Shown here piece after piece: positions 47,117 to 57,016 of a DNA stretch of 64,000 bases (position 1 is its first letter; the number at the start of each line of letters is the position of its first letter). The notes beneath the pieces were generated by a model. That model was not told the DNA's origin, did no database searches, and was given only the letters and a program-made list of their open reading frames with translations. The translations under genes were made by a program, and so were the position numbers. Where the stretch lies: NCBI RefSeq assembly GCF_000757905.1, contig NZ_JRLH01000009.1; one strand, given 5' to 3'. This stretch comes from Arsenophonus nilaparvatae (lineage in GTDB: Bacteria > Pseudomonadota > Gammaproteobacteria > Enterobacterales > Enterobacteriaceae).

Positions 47117-47145
47117 TCGTTATGTTAGACCTTACTAAAGGTAGT

Positions 47146-48414
47146 TTAATTTTGCTCCAGTCCTAAGCTATCTTTTAAAATATTAAGACGATGAATATCA
47201 CCATCTGTCGCTGCTTGCTGGAGTGATTTGGTTGGTGTGTGGATCAGGCGATTCATTAACTGATAGGTTAATTGATTGATCACTTGCTCGCTATCTGCAC
47301 CATTTCGCAGCGAAGCAAGTGCTTTTTCTGCCATTTCAGCCCTAATTTGCTCTGCCTGACCACGATAATCACGAATTGTATTGACTGATGACTGAGAACG
47401 CAACCAATCCATAAAATAAGCACTTTCTTGCTCAACAATAAGCTCAGCCTGAACTGCCGCCATTTTCCGTTGTTCGACATTGTGTTGCACAATCGCATGC
47501 AAATCATCAACGCTATAGAGATAAATATTATTTAATTTGTCAACATCAGGTTCAATATCTCGCGGAACAGCAATATCAATCAGCAACATCGGCTTATTAC
47601 GGCGGACTTTCATTGCCCTTTCAACCATCCCTTTACCAATGATCGGTAAAGGGCTGGCAGTAGAACTAATTACAATATCCGCGTCGGCTAAACGGGTATC
47701 AATTTCAGCTAAAGTGATAACTTCCGCACCAACTTGATTAGCAAAACGTGCAGCGCGTTCTCGAGTTCGGTTAGCGATAATCAAATGCTTAGCATGATGT
47801 TCACGCAGATGGCGTGCAGCCAGTTCGATAGTCTCGCCGGCACCGACCAGTAAAATATGCAATTCAGACAGTGATTCAAAAATCTGACGAGCTAGCGTAC
47901 AAGCGACAAAAGCAACCGAAACCGCATTAGCACCAATTTCGGTTTCCGTACGAATACGTTTAGCAACTGAAAATGAGCGTTGAAATAAACGCTCCAACTC
48001 ACTAGATAATTTTGTATAGTGCTGAGATTTAGAAAATGCTTGTTTAACTTGACCTAAAATTTGTGGCTCACCTAAGACTAATGAATCTAATCCACTGGCA
48101 ACACGCATTAAGTGGCTAACAGCAGCATTATCTTGGTGCCAATAAATACTTGTTTTAACATCATTTAAATTTAAACGATGATAGTTACATAACCAATCAA
48201 TTAATTGATCTTGTAGGGATTCTTGTGAATCAACGCATAGATAAAGCTCAGTACGGTTACATGTAGAGAGCACAACGCCACTATGAACAAGTGGCTGCTG
48301 AAGTAAATTATCCAGTGCGTGTTCAATTCTTTCCGGCCCAAAAATTAACCGTTCACGTAACGTTATAGGCGCGGTTTTATGGTTTATACCGAGTGCAAGT
48401 AATGTCATATTCAC
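47146..48414 (-). CDS. hemA: Glutamyl-tRNA reductase
   Basis: 422 residues. It reduces glutamyl-tRNA to glutamate-1-semialdehyde, the first committed step to haem. The catalytic Cys is in STCNRTELY, the tRNA/substrate region is VASGLDSLVLGEPQILGQVK, and the NADPH loop is LLVGAGETIELAARHL. The N-terminus MTLLALGINHKTAPITLRER is standard and carries few of the Lys residues that mark it for proteolysis. Divergent from lolB; prfA and prmC follow. Confidence 0.97.
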   Translation of the reverse strand: MNMTLLALGINHKTAPITLRERLIFGPERIEHALDNLLQQPLVHSGVVLSTCNRTELYLCVDSQESLQDQLIDWLCNYHRLNLNDVKTSIYWHQDNAAVSHLMRVASGLDSLVLGEPQILGQVKQAFSKSQHYTKLSSELERLFQRSFSVAKRIRTETEIGANAVSVAFVACTLARQIFESLSELHILLVGAGETIELAARHLREHHAKHLIIANRTRERAARFANQVGAEVITLAEIDTRLADADIVISSTASPLPIIGKGMVERAMKVRRNKPMLLIDIAVPRDIEPDVDKLNNIYLYSVDDLHAIVQHNVEQRKMAAVQAELIVEQESAYFMDWLRSQSSVNTIRDYRGQAEQIRAEMAEKALASLRNGADSEQVINQLTYQLMNRLIHTPTKSLQQAATDGDIHRLNILKDSLGLEQN

Positions 48415-48652
48415 TAAATCAAGTAACTAAATGGTTTCTAAACATCTGTTAAGCACACAAAAATAAAACCAATAACTTTAATAAGGAAATTTTGAGGTAG
48501 TATTCTACTTTATGCAACTAGGCAATTAAAGATGTTAAACTAAGCAAATGAATAATTCGGGCATTTTTTCCCAATTGTAGTTACATTTACCTTAATAATT
48601 TTCTGATCGACATCAACAAATTAATACCACTTGTGTGAATAGGAAATATTTA

Positions 48653-49306
48653 ATGATACTCATTGCCAAGCAGTTTGCCAGTTTACGTCACTATTGTTAC
48701 AAATTTATCCCACTAATTGCTGTTTTTTTGACCGCCTGTACATTCAATCAACAATTAACAACTGAAAAAAACGGCTCAATAACCAATCCATTATGGATAA
48801 ACCACCAGCAGCAACTGGTCAAGTTGACAAAATTTCAAACCCGTGGTGCTTTTGCCTATATTGGCCCAGATAATAAAACCTATGCCAAATTTTTTTGGCA
48901 ACAATATACGCTGTCTAATTACCGCCTGTTATTGACCAATCCATTAGGGACAACAGAATTAGAGCTCAATGTAACCCCTGGCGTTACCCAGCTAATGGAT
49001 AGAGAAGGTAAAAAATATGTCAACCATCATCCAGCACAGATGATTTATCAATTAACAGGGATGGAAATTCCAATTGAAAACCTGCCCTATTGGTTAATCG
49101 GTTTACCCACTAATGCCACATCATTCACACTAGACGAAAATGGGCTGTTAAAAACCATCGAATATAGGCAAAATGGCGAAACCTGGCATTTGAACTACCT
49201 TGCTTATCATCAGGATAGTCAGCCTAAACTACCTAGCCGGATTGAATTAACACAAGGTAAACAACGTATTAAGTTAAAAATGGACAGTTGGACGCTAAAC
49301 GAATGA
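48653..49306 (+). CDS. lolB: Outer membrane lipoprotein insertase LolB
   Basis: 217 residues. The signal peptide ends in lipobox FLTAC. The mature domain shares TRGAFAYIGPDNKTYAKFFWQQ, YRLLLTNPLGTTELELN and IKLKMDSW with E. coli LolB. It receives lipoproteins from LolA and inserts them in the outer membrane. The ATG at 48653 (AGGA upstream) is chosen over a GTG at 48635. Its stop overlaps the ispE start. Confidence 0.93.
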   Translation: MILIAKQFASLRHYCYKFIPLIAVFLTACTFNQQLTTEKNGSITNPLWINHQQQLVKLTKFQTRGAFAYIGPDNKTYAKFFWQQYTLSNYRLLLTNPLGTTELELNVTPGVTQLMDREGKKYVNHHPAQMIYQLTGMEIPIENLPYWLIGLPTNATSFTLDENGLLKTIEYRQNGETWHLNYLAYHQDSQPKLPSRIELTQGKQRIKLKMDSWTLNE

Positions 49307-50181
49307 CATTAACCTGGCCTTCTCCAGCAAAGCTTAACTTATTTCTCTATATTACCGGCCGTCGAGCTGATGGTTACCATCAACTTCAGACTCTGTTCCA
49401 ATTTCTTAACTATGGTGATGAAATTACCATCAAACCACGTGAAGATAATCAAATTCGGCTGCTTACACCCTTTACTAATCTGTCAGCAGAAAATAACCTT
49501 ATTGTTAAAGCAGCGCGCTTATTACAGCGCTATTGCATTGAAGTAGATCGCGCTGATAGTCATCAAGGTGCCGATATTTATGTTAAGAAAAGATTACCCA
49601 CCGGTGGTGGTTTAGGCGGTGGCTCTTCTAATGCAGCAACCACATTGATTGCCTTAAATCACCATTGGCAAACTCGTATTGATGATAATACCTTAGCCGA
49701 GCTTGGCCGTCAGCTCGGCGCCGATGTTCCGGTATTCGTAATAGGTCATGCCGCTTTCGCACAAGGCATCGGTGATCAACTTTTGCCAGCGAGTCCTGCA
49801 GAAAAATGGTATTTAGTGGCCCACCCTGGAATAAATATTGCTACCCAACAAATTTTTGCTGATCCGGAATTAAAACGTAATTCCGCAAAACGCTCATTAA
49901 GCGCATTGTTACAAGGGCCATACGCAAATGATTGTGAACCAATCGCAAGAAAACGTTTCCCTGAGGTTGAAGAGCTTATTTCATGGCTGCTAGAATATAC
50001 ATCATCACGCCTTACCGGCACAGGTGCTTGCGTTTTTGCTGAATTCGAAACTGAAGCTGCTGCCCGTAAGGTGTTAAATAAAGCCCCAGAGTGGATGCAG
50101 GGTTTCGTTGCGCAAGGCGTTAACCAGTCTCCTTTGCATACATTCCGCGCTGGGATTTCCAGATATCGAGATCATCAATAA
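49303..50181 (+). CDS. ispE: 4-diphosphocytidyl-2-C-methylerythritol kinase IspE
   Basis: 292 residues, GHMP kinase fold. N-terminal SPAKLNLFLYITGRRADGYH holds the catalytic Lys; the ATP loop is LPTGGGLGGGSSNAA and the catalytic Asp is in LGADVPVF. It carries out the fourth step of the MEP isoprenoid route. The ATG at 49303 overlaps the lolB TGA (ATGA), giving translational coupling; prs follows. Confidence 0.96.
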   Translation: MTLTWPSPAKLNLFLYITGRRADGYHQLQTLFQFLNYGDEITIKPREDNQIRLLTPFTNLSAENNLIVKAARLLQRYCIEVDRADSHQGADIYVKKRLPTGGGLGGGSSNAATTLIALNHHWQTRIDDNTLAELGRQLGADVPVFVIGHAAFAQGIGDQLLPASPAEKWYLVAHPGINIATQQIFADPELKRNSAKRSLSALLQGPYANDCEPIARKRFPEVEELISWLLEYTSSRLTGTGACVFAEFETEAAARKVLNKAPEWMQGFVAQGVNQSPLHTFRAGISRYRDHQ

Positions 50182-50234
50182 TAATATTTTTTGGTCGATA
50201 ATATCTTTATAGACGCAAGCCTGAGGTTTTTTAC

Positions 50235-51182
50235 GTGCCTGATATGAAGCTTTTTGCTGGTAATGCTACACCGGAACTTGCTCAACGTGTTGCCAACCGA
50301 CTGTATACGAGCCTTGGCGACGCTGCGGTTGGTCGTTTTAGTGATGGTGAGGTTAGTGTACAAATTAATGAAAATGTCCGTGGTGGTGATATTTTCATCA
50401 TACAATCAACGTGTGCCCCAACAAACGACAATTTAATGGAGCTTGTTGTCATGGTTGATGCACTACGCCGTGCATCTGCTGGTCGGATCACCGCTGTCAT
50501 TCCCTATTTTGGTTATGCACGTCAAGATCGCCGTGTACGTTCAGCACGTGTGCCTATTACCGCTAAAGTAGTGGCCGATTTTCTTTCCAGTGTCGGTGTT
50601 GACCGGGTCTTAACTGTCGATCTGCATGCCGAGCAAATCCAGGGGTTTTTTGATGTGCCGGTAGATAACGTTTTTGGTAGTCCGATTTTGTTAGAAGATA
50701 TGCTACAACAAAATCTAGACAATCCGATCGTCGTTTCACCAGATATAGGCGGAGTAGTACGCGCCCGCGCCATTGCCAAATTATTAAATGATACCGATAT
50801 GGCCATTATTGATAAACGTCGGCCACGCGCAAACGTTTCCCAAGTTATGCATATCATTGGTGATGTTGCCAATCGAGACTGTGTACTGGTTGATGATATG
50901 ATAGATACCGGTGGTACCTTGTGTAAAGCCGCTGAAGCACTTAAGGAACGAGGCGCTAAACGGGTCTTTGCATATGCTACCCATCCCATATTTTCCGGTA
51001 ATGCCGTCGCTAATATTAAAGATTCAGTCATTGATGAGGTAGTTGTTTGTGACACTATTCCCTTATCAGCTGAAATCAAACAGCTCAATAAGGTTCGCTC
51101 ATTAACGCTATCAGGCATGTTGGCTGAAGCCATTCGCAGGATCAGCAACGAAGAGTCAATCTCAGCGATGTTTGAACACTAA
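50235..51182 (+). CDS. prs: Ribose-phosphate pyrophosphokinase
   Basis: 315 residues, GTG start as in E. coli. It makes PRPP from ribose-5-phosphate and ATP for nucleotide, His and Trp synthesis. The PRPP-binding loop is VLVDDMIDTGGTL; the ATP site includes YFGYARQDRRVRSARVPITAK. It is nearly invariant against E. coli, the most conserved gene in the window. With zwf broken, its ribose-5-phosphate would have to come from the non-oxidative pentose pathway. Confidence 0.98.
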   Translation: MPDMKLFAGNATPELAQRVANRLYTSLGDAAVGRFSDGEVSVQINENVRGGDIFIIQSTCAPTNDNLMELVVMVDALRRASAGRITAVIPYFGYARQDRRVRSARVPITAKVVADFLSSVGVDRVLTVDLHAEQIQGFFDVPVDNVFGSPILLEDMLQQNLDNPIVVSPDIGGVVRARAIAKLLNDTDMAIIDKRRPRANVSQVMHIIGDVANRDCVLVDDMIDTGGTLCKAAEALKERGAKRVFAYATHPIFSGNAVANIKDSVIDEVVVCDTIPLSAEIKQLNKVRSLTLSGMLAEAIRRISNEESISAMFEH

Positions 51183-51242
51183 ATAATAAATTACGCTCAG
51201 TTAAATTTTTAGCTGCCGCATTTATTAACTTAGTACTACCGA

Positions 51243-51273
51243 AAACCCTTTGATATTTATCACGGGGTTTTTC
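51243..51273 (+). terminator. Terminator of prs
   Basis: AAAACCC (51243-51249) can pair with GGGTTTT (51265-51271), followed by TCTTT. It lies about 60 nt past the prs stop and just before the convergent ychH stop. Confidence 0.65.
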
Positions 51274-51289
51274 TTTACTTTAAGATAGA

Positions 51290-51547
51290 TTACCGACGAT
51301 GCCGCTCGTCAAAATTTCGCAGCCACCAATAACGATCAGCAATGCCCTCATGACCACTCACTCTGGCACCAGCTAACCAAATCAAAGCACCAATAAAAAG
51401 ACTAATCAGTGATATTTCTGCTAAATATTCGGGTAGATCTAATTGAAAAACATGATTGCAAATATTATATGCAATACTGATCACCATAATTGCCATGCCA
51501 GTTACCATCAAGCAATTACCTAATAAAAAAGACTGTTTTCTTTTCAT
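51290..51547 (-). CDS. ychH: Small inner membrane stress protein YchH
   Basis: 85 residues with two membrane helices. The C-terminal LIWLAGARVSGHEGIADRYWWLRNFD matches E. coli YchH, a CRP-dependent protein linked to biofilm and stress. Between prs and pth as in E. coli; dauA is absent. Confidence 0.9.
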   Translation of the reverse strand: MKRKQSFLLGNCLMVTGMAIMVISIAYNICNHVFQLDLPEYLAEISLISLFIGALIWLAGARVSGHEGIADRYWWLRNFDERHRR

Positions 51548-51839
51548 ATCATACCCTCCAAAATACTTATCACTATGTACAATATTGAATAATAAAAATA
51601 CCTACTCCTTTGCTATATTATAGTAATAGTTTTCCGACTCAGATTGAGGAAATGATCACATTAGATAATATTTTATTCACAAATCTATACATAAAACTAT
51701 TTTTATTGAAAAAATAGTAGCCATTATACAGCTAACCTGATCAACCTATTCTACTGTCATCAAATTTAACTTTTTGTAGTCGGTTGTCAGAAAAGGTAAG
51801 CTATGTTCTTTAATTAAAACTGCTCAATAGTGAAAGAAT

Positions 51840-52433
51840 ATGGTGAGTAACATAAAACTGATCGTCGGTCTGGCTAACCCAGGTTCTGAATACGCGTTAA
51901 CTCGGCATAATGCAGGCGCCTGGTATGTTGAATTATTAGCCAAACAACATAATCAATTACTAAAAGAAGAAAGTAAATTTTTTGGTCATACCGCCAGGAT
52001 CAACTTGGCAAATAATGATGTTCGCTTACTGATACCGACAACATATATGAATCTTAGTGGAAAATCAGTGTTAGCATTAGCCAGTTTTTATCGTATCAAG
52101 CCAGCTGAAATTCTTGTCGCCCATGACGAATTAGATTTAATGCCAGGCACTGCCAAAATAAAATTAGGCGGCAGCAATGGCGGACATAATGGTCTTAAAG
52201 ATATTCAAAATAAACTAGGCAACAACCCTAATTTTTATCGTTTACGCATCGGTATTGGTCACCCCGGCGATAAAAATAAAGTTGTCGGCTTTGTGTTGAA
52301 TAAACCCACCCTCCGGGAACAAAAATTAATCGATGATACCATTGATGAAGCAATACGTTGTACACCGATCCTGCTTAATGAAGGCGTTAATAATGCAGTA
52401 AATCAGTTGCACGCTTTTAAGGCATCGAGTTAA
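51840..52433 (+). CDS. pth: Peptidyl-tRNA hydrolase
   Basis: 197 residues. It recycles peptidyl-tRNAs dropped from ribosomes. Active-site residues are in VGLANPGSEYALTRHNAGAWY (Asn and catalytic His), VAHDELDL (Asp) and SNGGHNGLKD (Asn). ychF follows 119 nt downstream. Start ATG at 51840; a GTG one codon later is also possible. Confidence 0.96.
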   Translation: MVSNIKLIVGLANPGSEYALTRHNAGAWYVELLAKQHNQLLKEESKFFGHTARINLANNDVRLLIPTTYMNLSGKSVLALASFYRIKPAEILVAHDELDLMPGTAKIKLGGSNGGHNGLKDIQNKLGNNPNFYRLRIGIGHPGDKNKVVGFVLNKPTLREQKLIDDTIDEAIRCTPILLNEGVNNAVNQLHAFKASS

Positions 52434-52552
52434 TACTATTACATCATATCTTCGGCAAGCTAACTTTTACGTGTATAATCATCGATAAATTCATTCATAT
52501 TTATCAATTAGCGATACGCGATTGAACAGATAAAAACTAAGGTAACATATTT

Positions 52553-53644
52553 ATGGGATTTAAATGCGGTATCGTTGGTCTGCCCAATGTAGGAAAATCA
52601 ACGCTTTTTAATGCGCTGACCAAAGCCGGCATCGAGGCAGCAAACTTCCCTTTTTGTACTATTGAGCCTAATACCGGTGTAGTACCGATGCCTGATCCTC
52701 GTCTTGATCAATTGGCGCAAATTGTCAAACCACAGCGAGTACTACCGACAACAATGGAGTTTGTCGACATTGCCGGACTGGTAAAAGGCGCATCTAAAGG
52801 CGAAGGTTTGGGCAATCAATTTTTAACTAACATCCGTGAAACTGAAGCGATCGGCCATGTTGTTCGCTGTTTCGACAATGATAACATCATCCATGTTGCC
52901 GGCCAGGTTGATCCACTAGCAGATATTGATACCATTAATACTGAATTGGCATTAGCTGACTTAGATACCTGTGAGCGCGCTATTCATCGCATTCAGAAAA
53001 AAGCTAAAGGTGGCGACAAAGAAGCAAAAATTGAATTAGACATTTTGACAAAATGTTTACCGCATCTTGAAAACGCAGAGATGCTACGAACTCTAGCGTT
53101 AAGTAAAGAAGAAAAAGCCGCCATCCGCTATCTCAGCTTTTTAACTCTCAAACCAACTATGTATATTGCTAATGTGAGTGAAGATGGTTTTAACAACAAT
53201 CGCCATCTAGATGCAGTGCGGGCCATTGCTGAAAAAGAGGGCTCGGTGGTGGTGCCAGTATGTGCGGCCGTTGAAGCCGATATCGCCGAACTGGATGAAG
53301 ATGAACGCGACGAATTTATGGCTGAGTTAGGTATTGAAGAACCGGGACTAAATCGTGTGATCCGCGCCGGTTATAAGTTACTTAATTTACAAACTTACTT
53401 CACTGCTGGGGTCAAAGAAGTTCGCGCCTGGACCATTCCTGTTGGTGCCACCGCACCACAAGCGGCCGGTAAAATTCATACCGATTTTGAAAAAGGTTTT
53501 ATCCGCGCCCAGACAATCTCATTTGCCGATTTTATTCACTATAACGGCGAGCAAGGCGCCAAAGAAGCCGGCAAAATGCGCGCAGAGGGGAAAGATTATA
53601 TTGTGCAAGATGGCGATGTAATGAACTTTTTGTTTAATGTTTGA
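52553..53644 (+). CDS. ychF: Redox-sensitive ATPase/GTPase YchF (OLA1 family)
   Basis: 363 residues. Walker A GLPNVGKSTLFNALT, switch GLVKGASKGEGLGNQFL, a coiled-coil insert (about 130-200) and a C-terminal TGS domain (FTAGVKEVRAWTI). It prefers ATP over GTP and binds ribosomes. AAGGT precedes the ATG. Ends with a strong terminator. Confidence 0.97.
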   Translation: MGFKCGIVGLPNVGKSTLFNALTKAGIEAANFPFCTIEPNTGVVPMPDPRLDQLAQIVKPQRVLPTTMEFVDIAGLVKGASKGEGLGNQFLTNIRETEAIGHVVRCFDNDNIIHVAGQVDPLADIDTINTELALADLDTCERAIHRIQKKAKGGDKEAKIELDILTKCLPHLENAEMLRTLALSKEEKAAIRYLSFLTLKPTMYIANVSEDGFNNNRHLDAVRAIAEKEGSVVVPVCAAVEADIAELDEDERDEFMAELGIEEPGLNRVIRAGYKLLNLQTYFTAGVKEVRAWTIPVGATAPQAAGKIHTDFEKGFIRAQTISFADFIHYNGEQGAKEAGKMRAEGKDYIVQDGDVMNFLFNV

Positions 53645-53702
53645 TCTATTCTGGCCGGCTTTATGACATCTCAACACAATCTATAAAGACTGCAAAAACA
53701 CT

Positions 53703-53733
53703 AAAACCCCACGCAATTTGCGTGGGGTTTTCT
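53703..53733 (+). terminator. Strong terminator of ychF
   Basis: AAAACCCCACGCAA and TTGCGTGGGGTTTT form a perfect GC-rich stem ending in a T-run, 59 nt past the ychF stop. Confidence 0.95.
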
Positions 53734-53767
53734 ATTGATTATGGCTTAATTTTTTATGCTAGCTCAA

Positions 53768-54859
53768 TCAAAGCCGAGTGCAAAATTGAGTATCACTATG
53801 ATTACAACCCTTGGTTACCGGAAGCGTGCCAAAAGTGTAACCTCTTTCCCATAGTGCCTCACAAATTTTTTGCCATACCACGCGATAGACACGATCTGTC
53901 GGATGAGCTTTATCTGAAGTAGACACTTTACTGTTATGACCCATAATAATATCGTAATTACAGCTATCGATAAATTGATTACTGGTTCCAACTTCTTGCA
54001 CCCCTTCTGATAAATGTAACTTTTCATACAGGTTTGACATCGATTCTGGTTTCAGTAATGACGCCATATCCACGTACATATCGCCATTACTTTCAGCAAT
54101 CTCTCTTAGTGTGTGGTTAAATAACATCGCCCCACTTTCAAAGTTATTAATTTGTCTCCTAACTTCATCATAAATACGTTTAGCTTTCTTCTCGTTGGTA
54201 GACGTTTGATATTTCGCTTTAGCAGAACTAACCATCTCCTGATAACGCGCAGCCGATAGTGGAAGTCCCATATTTATATAAATAAAATGTGCATTACTTG
54301 AACCAACAATTTTAACTAATTCTTCTCTACGCTTATGAGCAATTTTAATTGCCACTTTGTGCATCTCGGTGGCAGGCAAACCTGCCGTGTAAAGGTCGTT
54401 AGCGCCAAACCAAACAATAAAAAGAAAGTTTTCATTATTTATACCTTGTAATGAGAAATCTTTCTCGAAAGCCTTCACCTCATTTTTCATAGTCGTAAGT
54501 GAACATTTGTGTACAGTACCGTAGGGTATTCCCCCCGTAGCACCACCAACGGCGTAATTGGTATATCTAAACCACAGGTCAGAACCGTGTCCCCACCCGG
54601 ATTCTTGAGAAAATGATTGATGCTTGCTAGTTAACTTTTTCGAAGTGCTAGCATTAGCCATTACAAGTGATCCTCCACCTGTCGCCGCTTCATACATATG
54701 ATCTGTCCAGTTACGGCAATCACTGTAACGACCTGTCGGATTCACCGTCATGGCACCGAATGCGCTCGCTAGCTTGCCAATAAAGGAACTGGCCATAATA
54801 CCTGTGTCAGACAAGCTGTCACCGAAAACAATAACATTACGAAATCGTGTGGGTTGCAT
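53768..54859 (-). CDS. SGNH/GDSL lipase or acyltransferase without signal peptide
   Basis: 363 residues. Block I GDSLSDTG (catalytic Ser15), block II Gly in YAVGGATGG, block III GAND (152-155) and block V DKAHPTDR (Asp316, His319) are all present, so the enzyme should be active. The blocks match GDSL phospholipases and glycerophospholipid:cholesterol acyltransferases, including Salmonella SseJ. There is no Sec signal and no autotransporter barrel; the N-terminus starts directly at the first strand. It may act in the cytoplasm or leave through a non-Sec route, for example as an effector. It has no E. coli syntenic counterpart and sits next to haemagglutinin debris, which suggests acquired DNA. 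The substrate is unknown. Confidence 0.8.
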   Translation of the reverse strand: MQPTRFRNVIVFGDSLSDTGIMASSFIGKLASAFGAMTVNPTGRYSDCRNWTDHMYEAATGGGSLVMANASTSKKLTSKHQSFSQESGWGHGSDLWFRYTNYAVGGATGGIPYGTVHKCSLTTMKNEVKAFEKDFSLQGINNENFLFIVWFGANDLYTAGLPATEMHKVAIKIAHKRREELVKIVGSSNAHFIYINMGLPLSAARYQEMVSSAKAKYQTSTNEKKAKRIYDEVRRQINNFESGAMLFNHTLREIAESNGDMYVDMASLLKPESMSNLYEKLHLSEGVQEVGTSNQFIDSCNYDIIMGHNSKVSTSDKAHPTDRVYRVVWQKICEALWERGYTFGTLPVTKGCNHSDTQFCTRL

Positions 54860-55429
54860 TCCTTTTCCCTCGCTCGCATTTTAGAGTCATAAAATGATGT
54901 CATAGATTAAATAAAACATTCTTGTCAATGATAAGAACGACCGACAATCGCTGTTCTGCCAGTTTGTTTGTCATTTCTTACCGTAAGTTTTATACATCCA
55001 ACTCGCAGAAATTGAGTGACTTTATTGAATAAATAGAACTATTACGAAAAAACTCGTCAACTATTGCCGGCCTTTTGCACTTGGGTTTACTAACAATTGT
55101 TTCAGCCAGGCAAGTGTCAACAGGCAGAAGATATAAAACTGAACTTTGCAACGCTGGCCGCAGGATCAACAACAGAACAAATAAATGGTTAAAACGGTAA
55201 TTAAAGCAATGATAATGGAGGGCTAAATCAGGCAGAGTATAGCGGAAATTAATCAAAATACCGGTTATATAGATAAGTAACGAATCAATGCAGTGATGAC
55301 AGTCGGCTACCTGCCACCACTGCTAACCACGCAACTAATAAGATCAGTCACAATAGTCGGAAGCGATTATAAAGTAAAACCCCAAACGACGAAAGAACCA
55401 ACTGTAAAATCAAGATGATATGCAACCGG
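54860..55429. other. Degenerate region without an intact gene
   Basis: About 570 bases between the SGNH gene and the haemagglutinin relic. Several frames remain open for up to 88 codons on the minus strand (54990-55256), but the sequence has no recognisable motif. Base composition is less AT-skewed than the plain spacers, consistent with decayed coding DNA, probably the continuation of the relic upstream of it. Confidence 0.4.
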
Positions 55430-55896
55430 TTATTCATTTTGCCAATAAAAATGAGTGATAAAGATACCGCGTGTGTTTGTTATGGTTTGATTCAAAGTTT
55501 GGTTTTGCACCGCGTGAAAGAGAATACGGCCATGGATACTAGTTAAGGTCGCGTTGCGTTGGGTATTAATTTTTGTCGCTTCATAGATGCTATCATTATA
55601 ACTCAATAAATTAATATCATTACCAGCATGAAATTCGGTCACCTTATTTTTTACTTCATGATAGGTACGATGCTCAGTATTTTTAGTTAAACACAATGAA
55701 TTGCTGATAGCGGTTATGAGAAATACCGGCCTGATTAGGTGCTGTTATATTGATGACAGGAATTTGATTTTTAACAGTTAGTTGAGTTTTATCGTTCGTT
55801 CGCTGGTTGGATGGTGGAACTGAAAACCGGTAACAACGGGTAACTGGCGATGAAATAAATTATGTTTCTGCTATAGCAAATATTTTTATTTTTCAT
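55430..55896 (-). pseudogene. Relic of a second haemagglutinin/CdiA-type exoprotein
   Basis: An ATG at 55896 begins a long signal-like peptide (MKNKNICYSRNIIYFIA...). After a frame change, TPS-domain sequence follows: VPVINI-like IPVINITAPNQAGISHNRYQQF, the classic start of an FHA/CdiA TPS domain. It then stops (VFN*). Immediately after, in another frame (55696-55430), comes haemagglutinin-repeat sequence (FHAGNDINLLSYNDSIYEATKI). The jump from TPS start to internal repeat means a large deletion. No functional product is likely. It differs from the TPS relic at 8.3-9.4 kb, so two separate systems were lost. Confidence 0.78.
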
Positions 55897-56143
55897 AGCA
55901 TTACCTATATTTTATTTTTACATAAATATGTGTATGAAAGTTACCACCTCAAAATAGAAAGGAAAAATTTAATAGACAATATATAATAATCAATAATTTA
56001 ATTAGCTATCAAAATATTAATGATTATTTTTTATTTGTAATTCAATATGTTAAATTTAATTAATGCTGTTTAATTTTTATTCCTAAAATTAAGCATAATT
56101 TTATGTTTAATAAATTAAATCGTTGCTGTTTGCTAGCCAAATA

Positions 56144-56172
56144 AATAGCGCTCAGATGATCTGAGCGCTATT
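56144..56172 (-). terminator. Terminator of phoH
   Basis: AATAGCGCTCAGAT and ATCTGAGCGCTATT form a near-perfect inverted repeat around one base, 22 nt past the phoH stop and followed on the minus strand by TATTT. Confidence 0.85.
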
Positions 56173-56194
56173 CAAATTAACTATAGATTGTTTA

Positions 56195-56986
56195 TCAAAG
56201 CTCGTAGGCTAATAAGGCCTTGTGGCAGAGTTCAGAGCGGACACAATCACCAATGGTAAATTTCACGATGGTAACCAAATCGTCACAATCAAAGCGTCGT
56301 AACGCATCTTCCAGACCAGACATAATCCCTAACGGCAAGTCACATTGGGAAACATCGCCATTGACGACGACAGTCACATTTTCTCCTAAGCGAGTTAAAA
56401 ACATTTTCATTTGATTTGCCGTCACATTTTGGGCTTCATCCAGTATCACAAACGCGTTTTCAAAGGTTCGGCCACGCATGTAAGCAAAAGGTGCAATTTC
56501 TACTTTGCCTATTTCTGGCCGTAGACAGTATTGTAGAAAAGAGTGTCCCAATCTTTTGGCTAAAATATCATATACCGGCCTAAAGAATGGTGCGAATTTC
56601 TCTGCCATATCACCCGGTAAGAAACCTAAATCCTCCTCTGCTTGCAAAACCGGGCGAGTTACAATAATTTTATTGATTTCTTTATTAATGAGAGCATCAG
56701 CAGCCATTGCAGAACTAATAAATGTTTTACCGCATCCTGCTTCACCATTTGCCAAAATCAATTTTTGCCACTTAATAGCTTCAATATATTTTCTTTGTGC
56801 TTCACTGCGAGGAATAATGGGGGAACGATCACGAGTTTCACATGCCATACCAATGGTTTCAATACCTGTAAAATCAGCAAAAGATGCCACATTGTTGATC
56901 TCTTTTAAACGAGACGAGCGACTCTCTTTTCTTAAAGATCTTCTTAATTCTCGGCGTGCTCTTGTTGCAGCTTTCTGTCTACTCAT
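56195..56986 (-). CDS. phoH: PhoH family ATPase
   Basis: 263 residues. Walker A NGEAGCGKTF and Walker B FVILDEAQN; long runs such as RPVLQAEEDLGFLPGDMAEKFAPFFRPVYD and RTFENAFVILDEAQNVTANQMKMFLTRLGENVTVVVNGD match E. coli PhoH. Phosphate-starvation induced in E. coli; thought to act in RNA metabolism. The N-terminus is Arg/Lys-rich (MSRQKAATRARRELRRSLRK). The ATG at 56986 has AAGG 9 nt upstream. No clear Pho box was seen. Confidence 0.93.
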   Translation of the reverse strand: MSRQKAATRARRELRRSLRKESRSSRLKEINNVASFADFTGIETIGMACETRDRSPIIPRSEAQRKYIEAIKWQKLILANGEAGCGKTFISSAMAADALINKEINKIIVTRPVLQAEEDLGFLPGDMAEKFAPFFRPVYDILAKRLGHSFLQYCLRPEIGKVEIAPFAYMRGRTFENAFVILDEAQNVTANQMKMFLTRLGENVTVVVNGDVSQCDLPLGIMSGLEDALRRFDCDDLVTIVKFTIGDCVRSELCHKALLAYEL

Positions 56987-57016
56987 AGTTTTACCTTTCG
57001 ATAGTCTATATGTCAA

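Noticed and set aside
50522..51148. 208-codon frame antisense to prs
   Set aside because: Ser/Thr/Ile-rich antisense composition opposite a near-invariant gene; a shadow frame.
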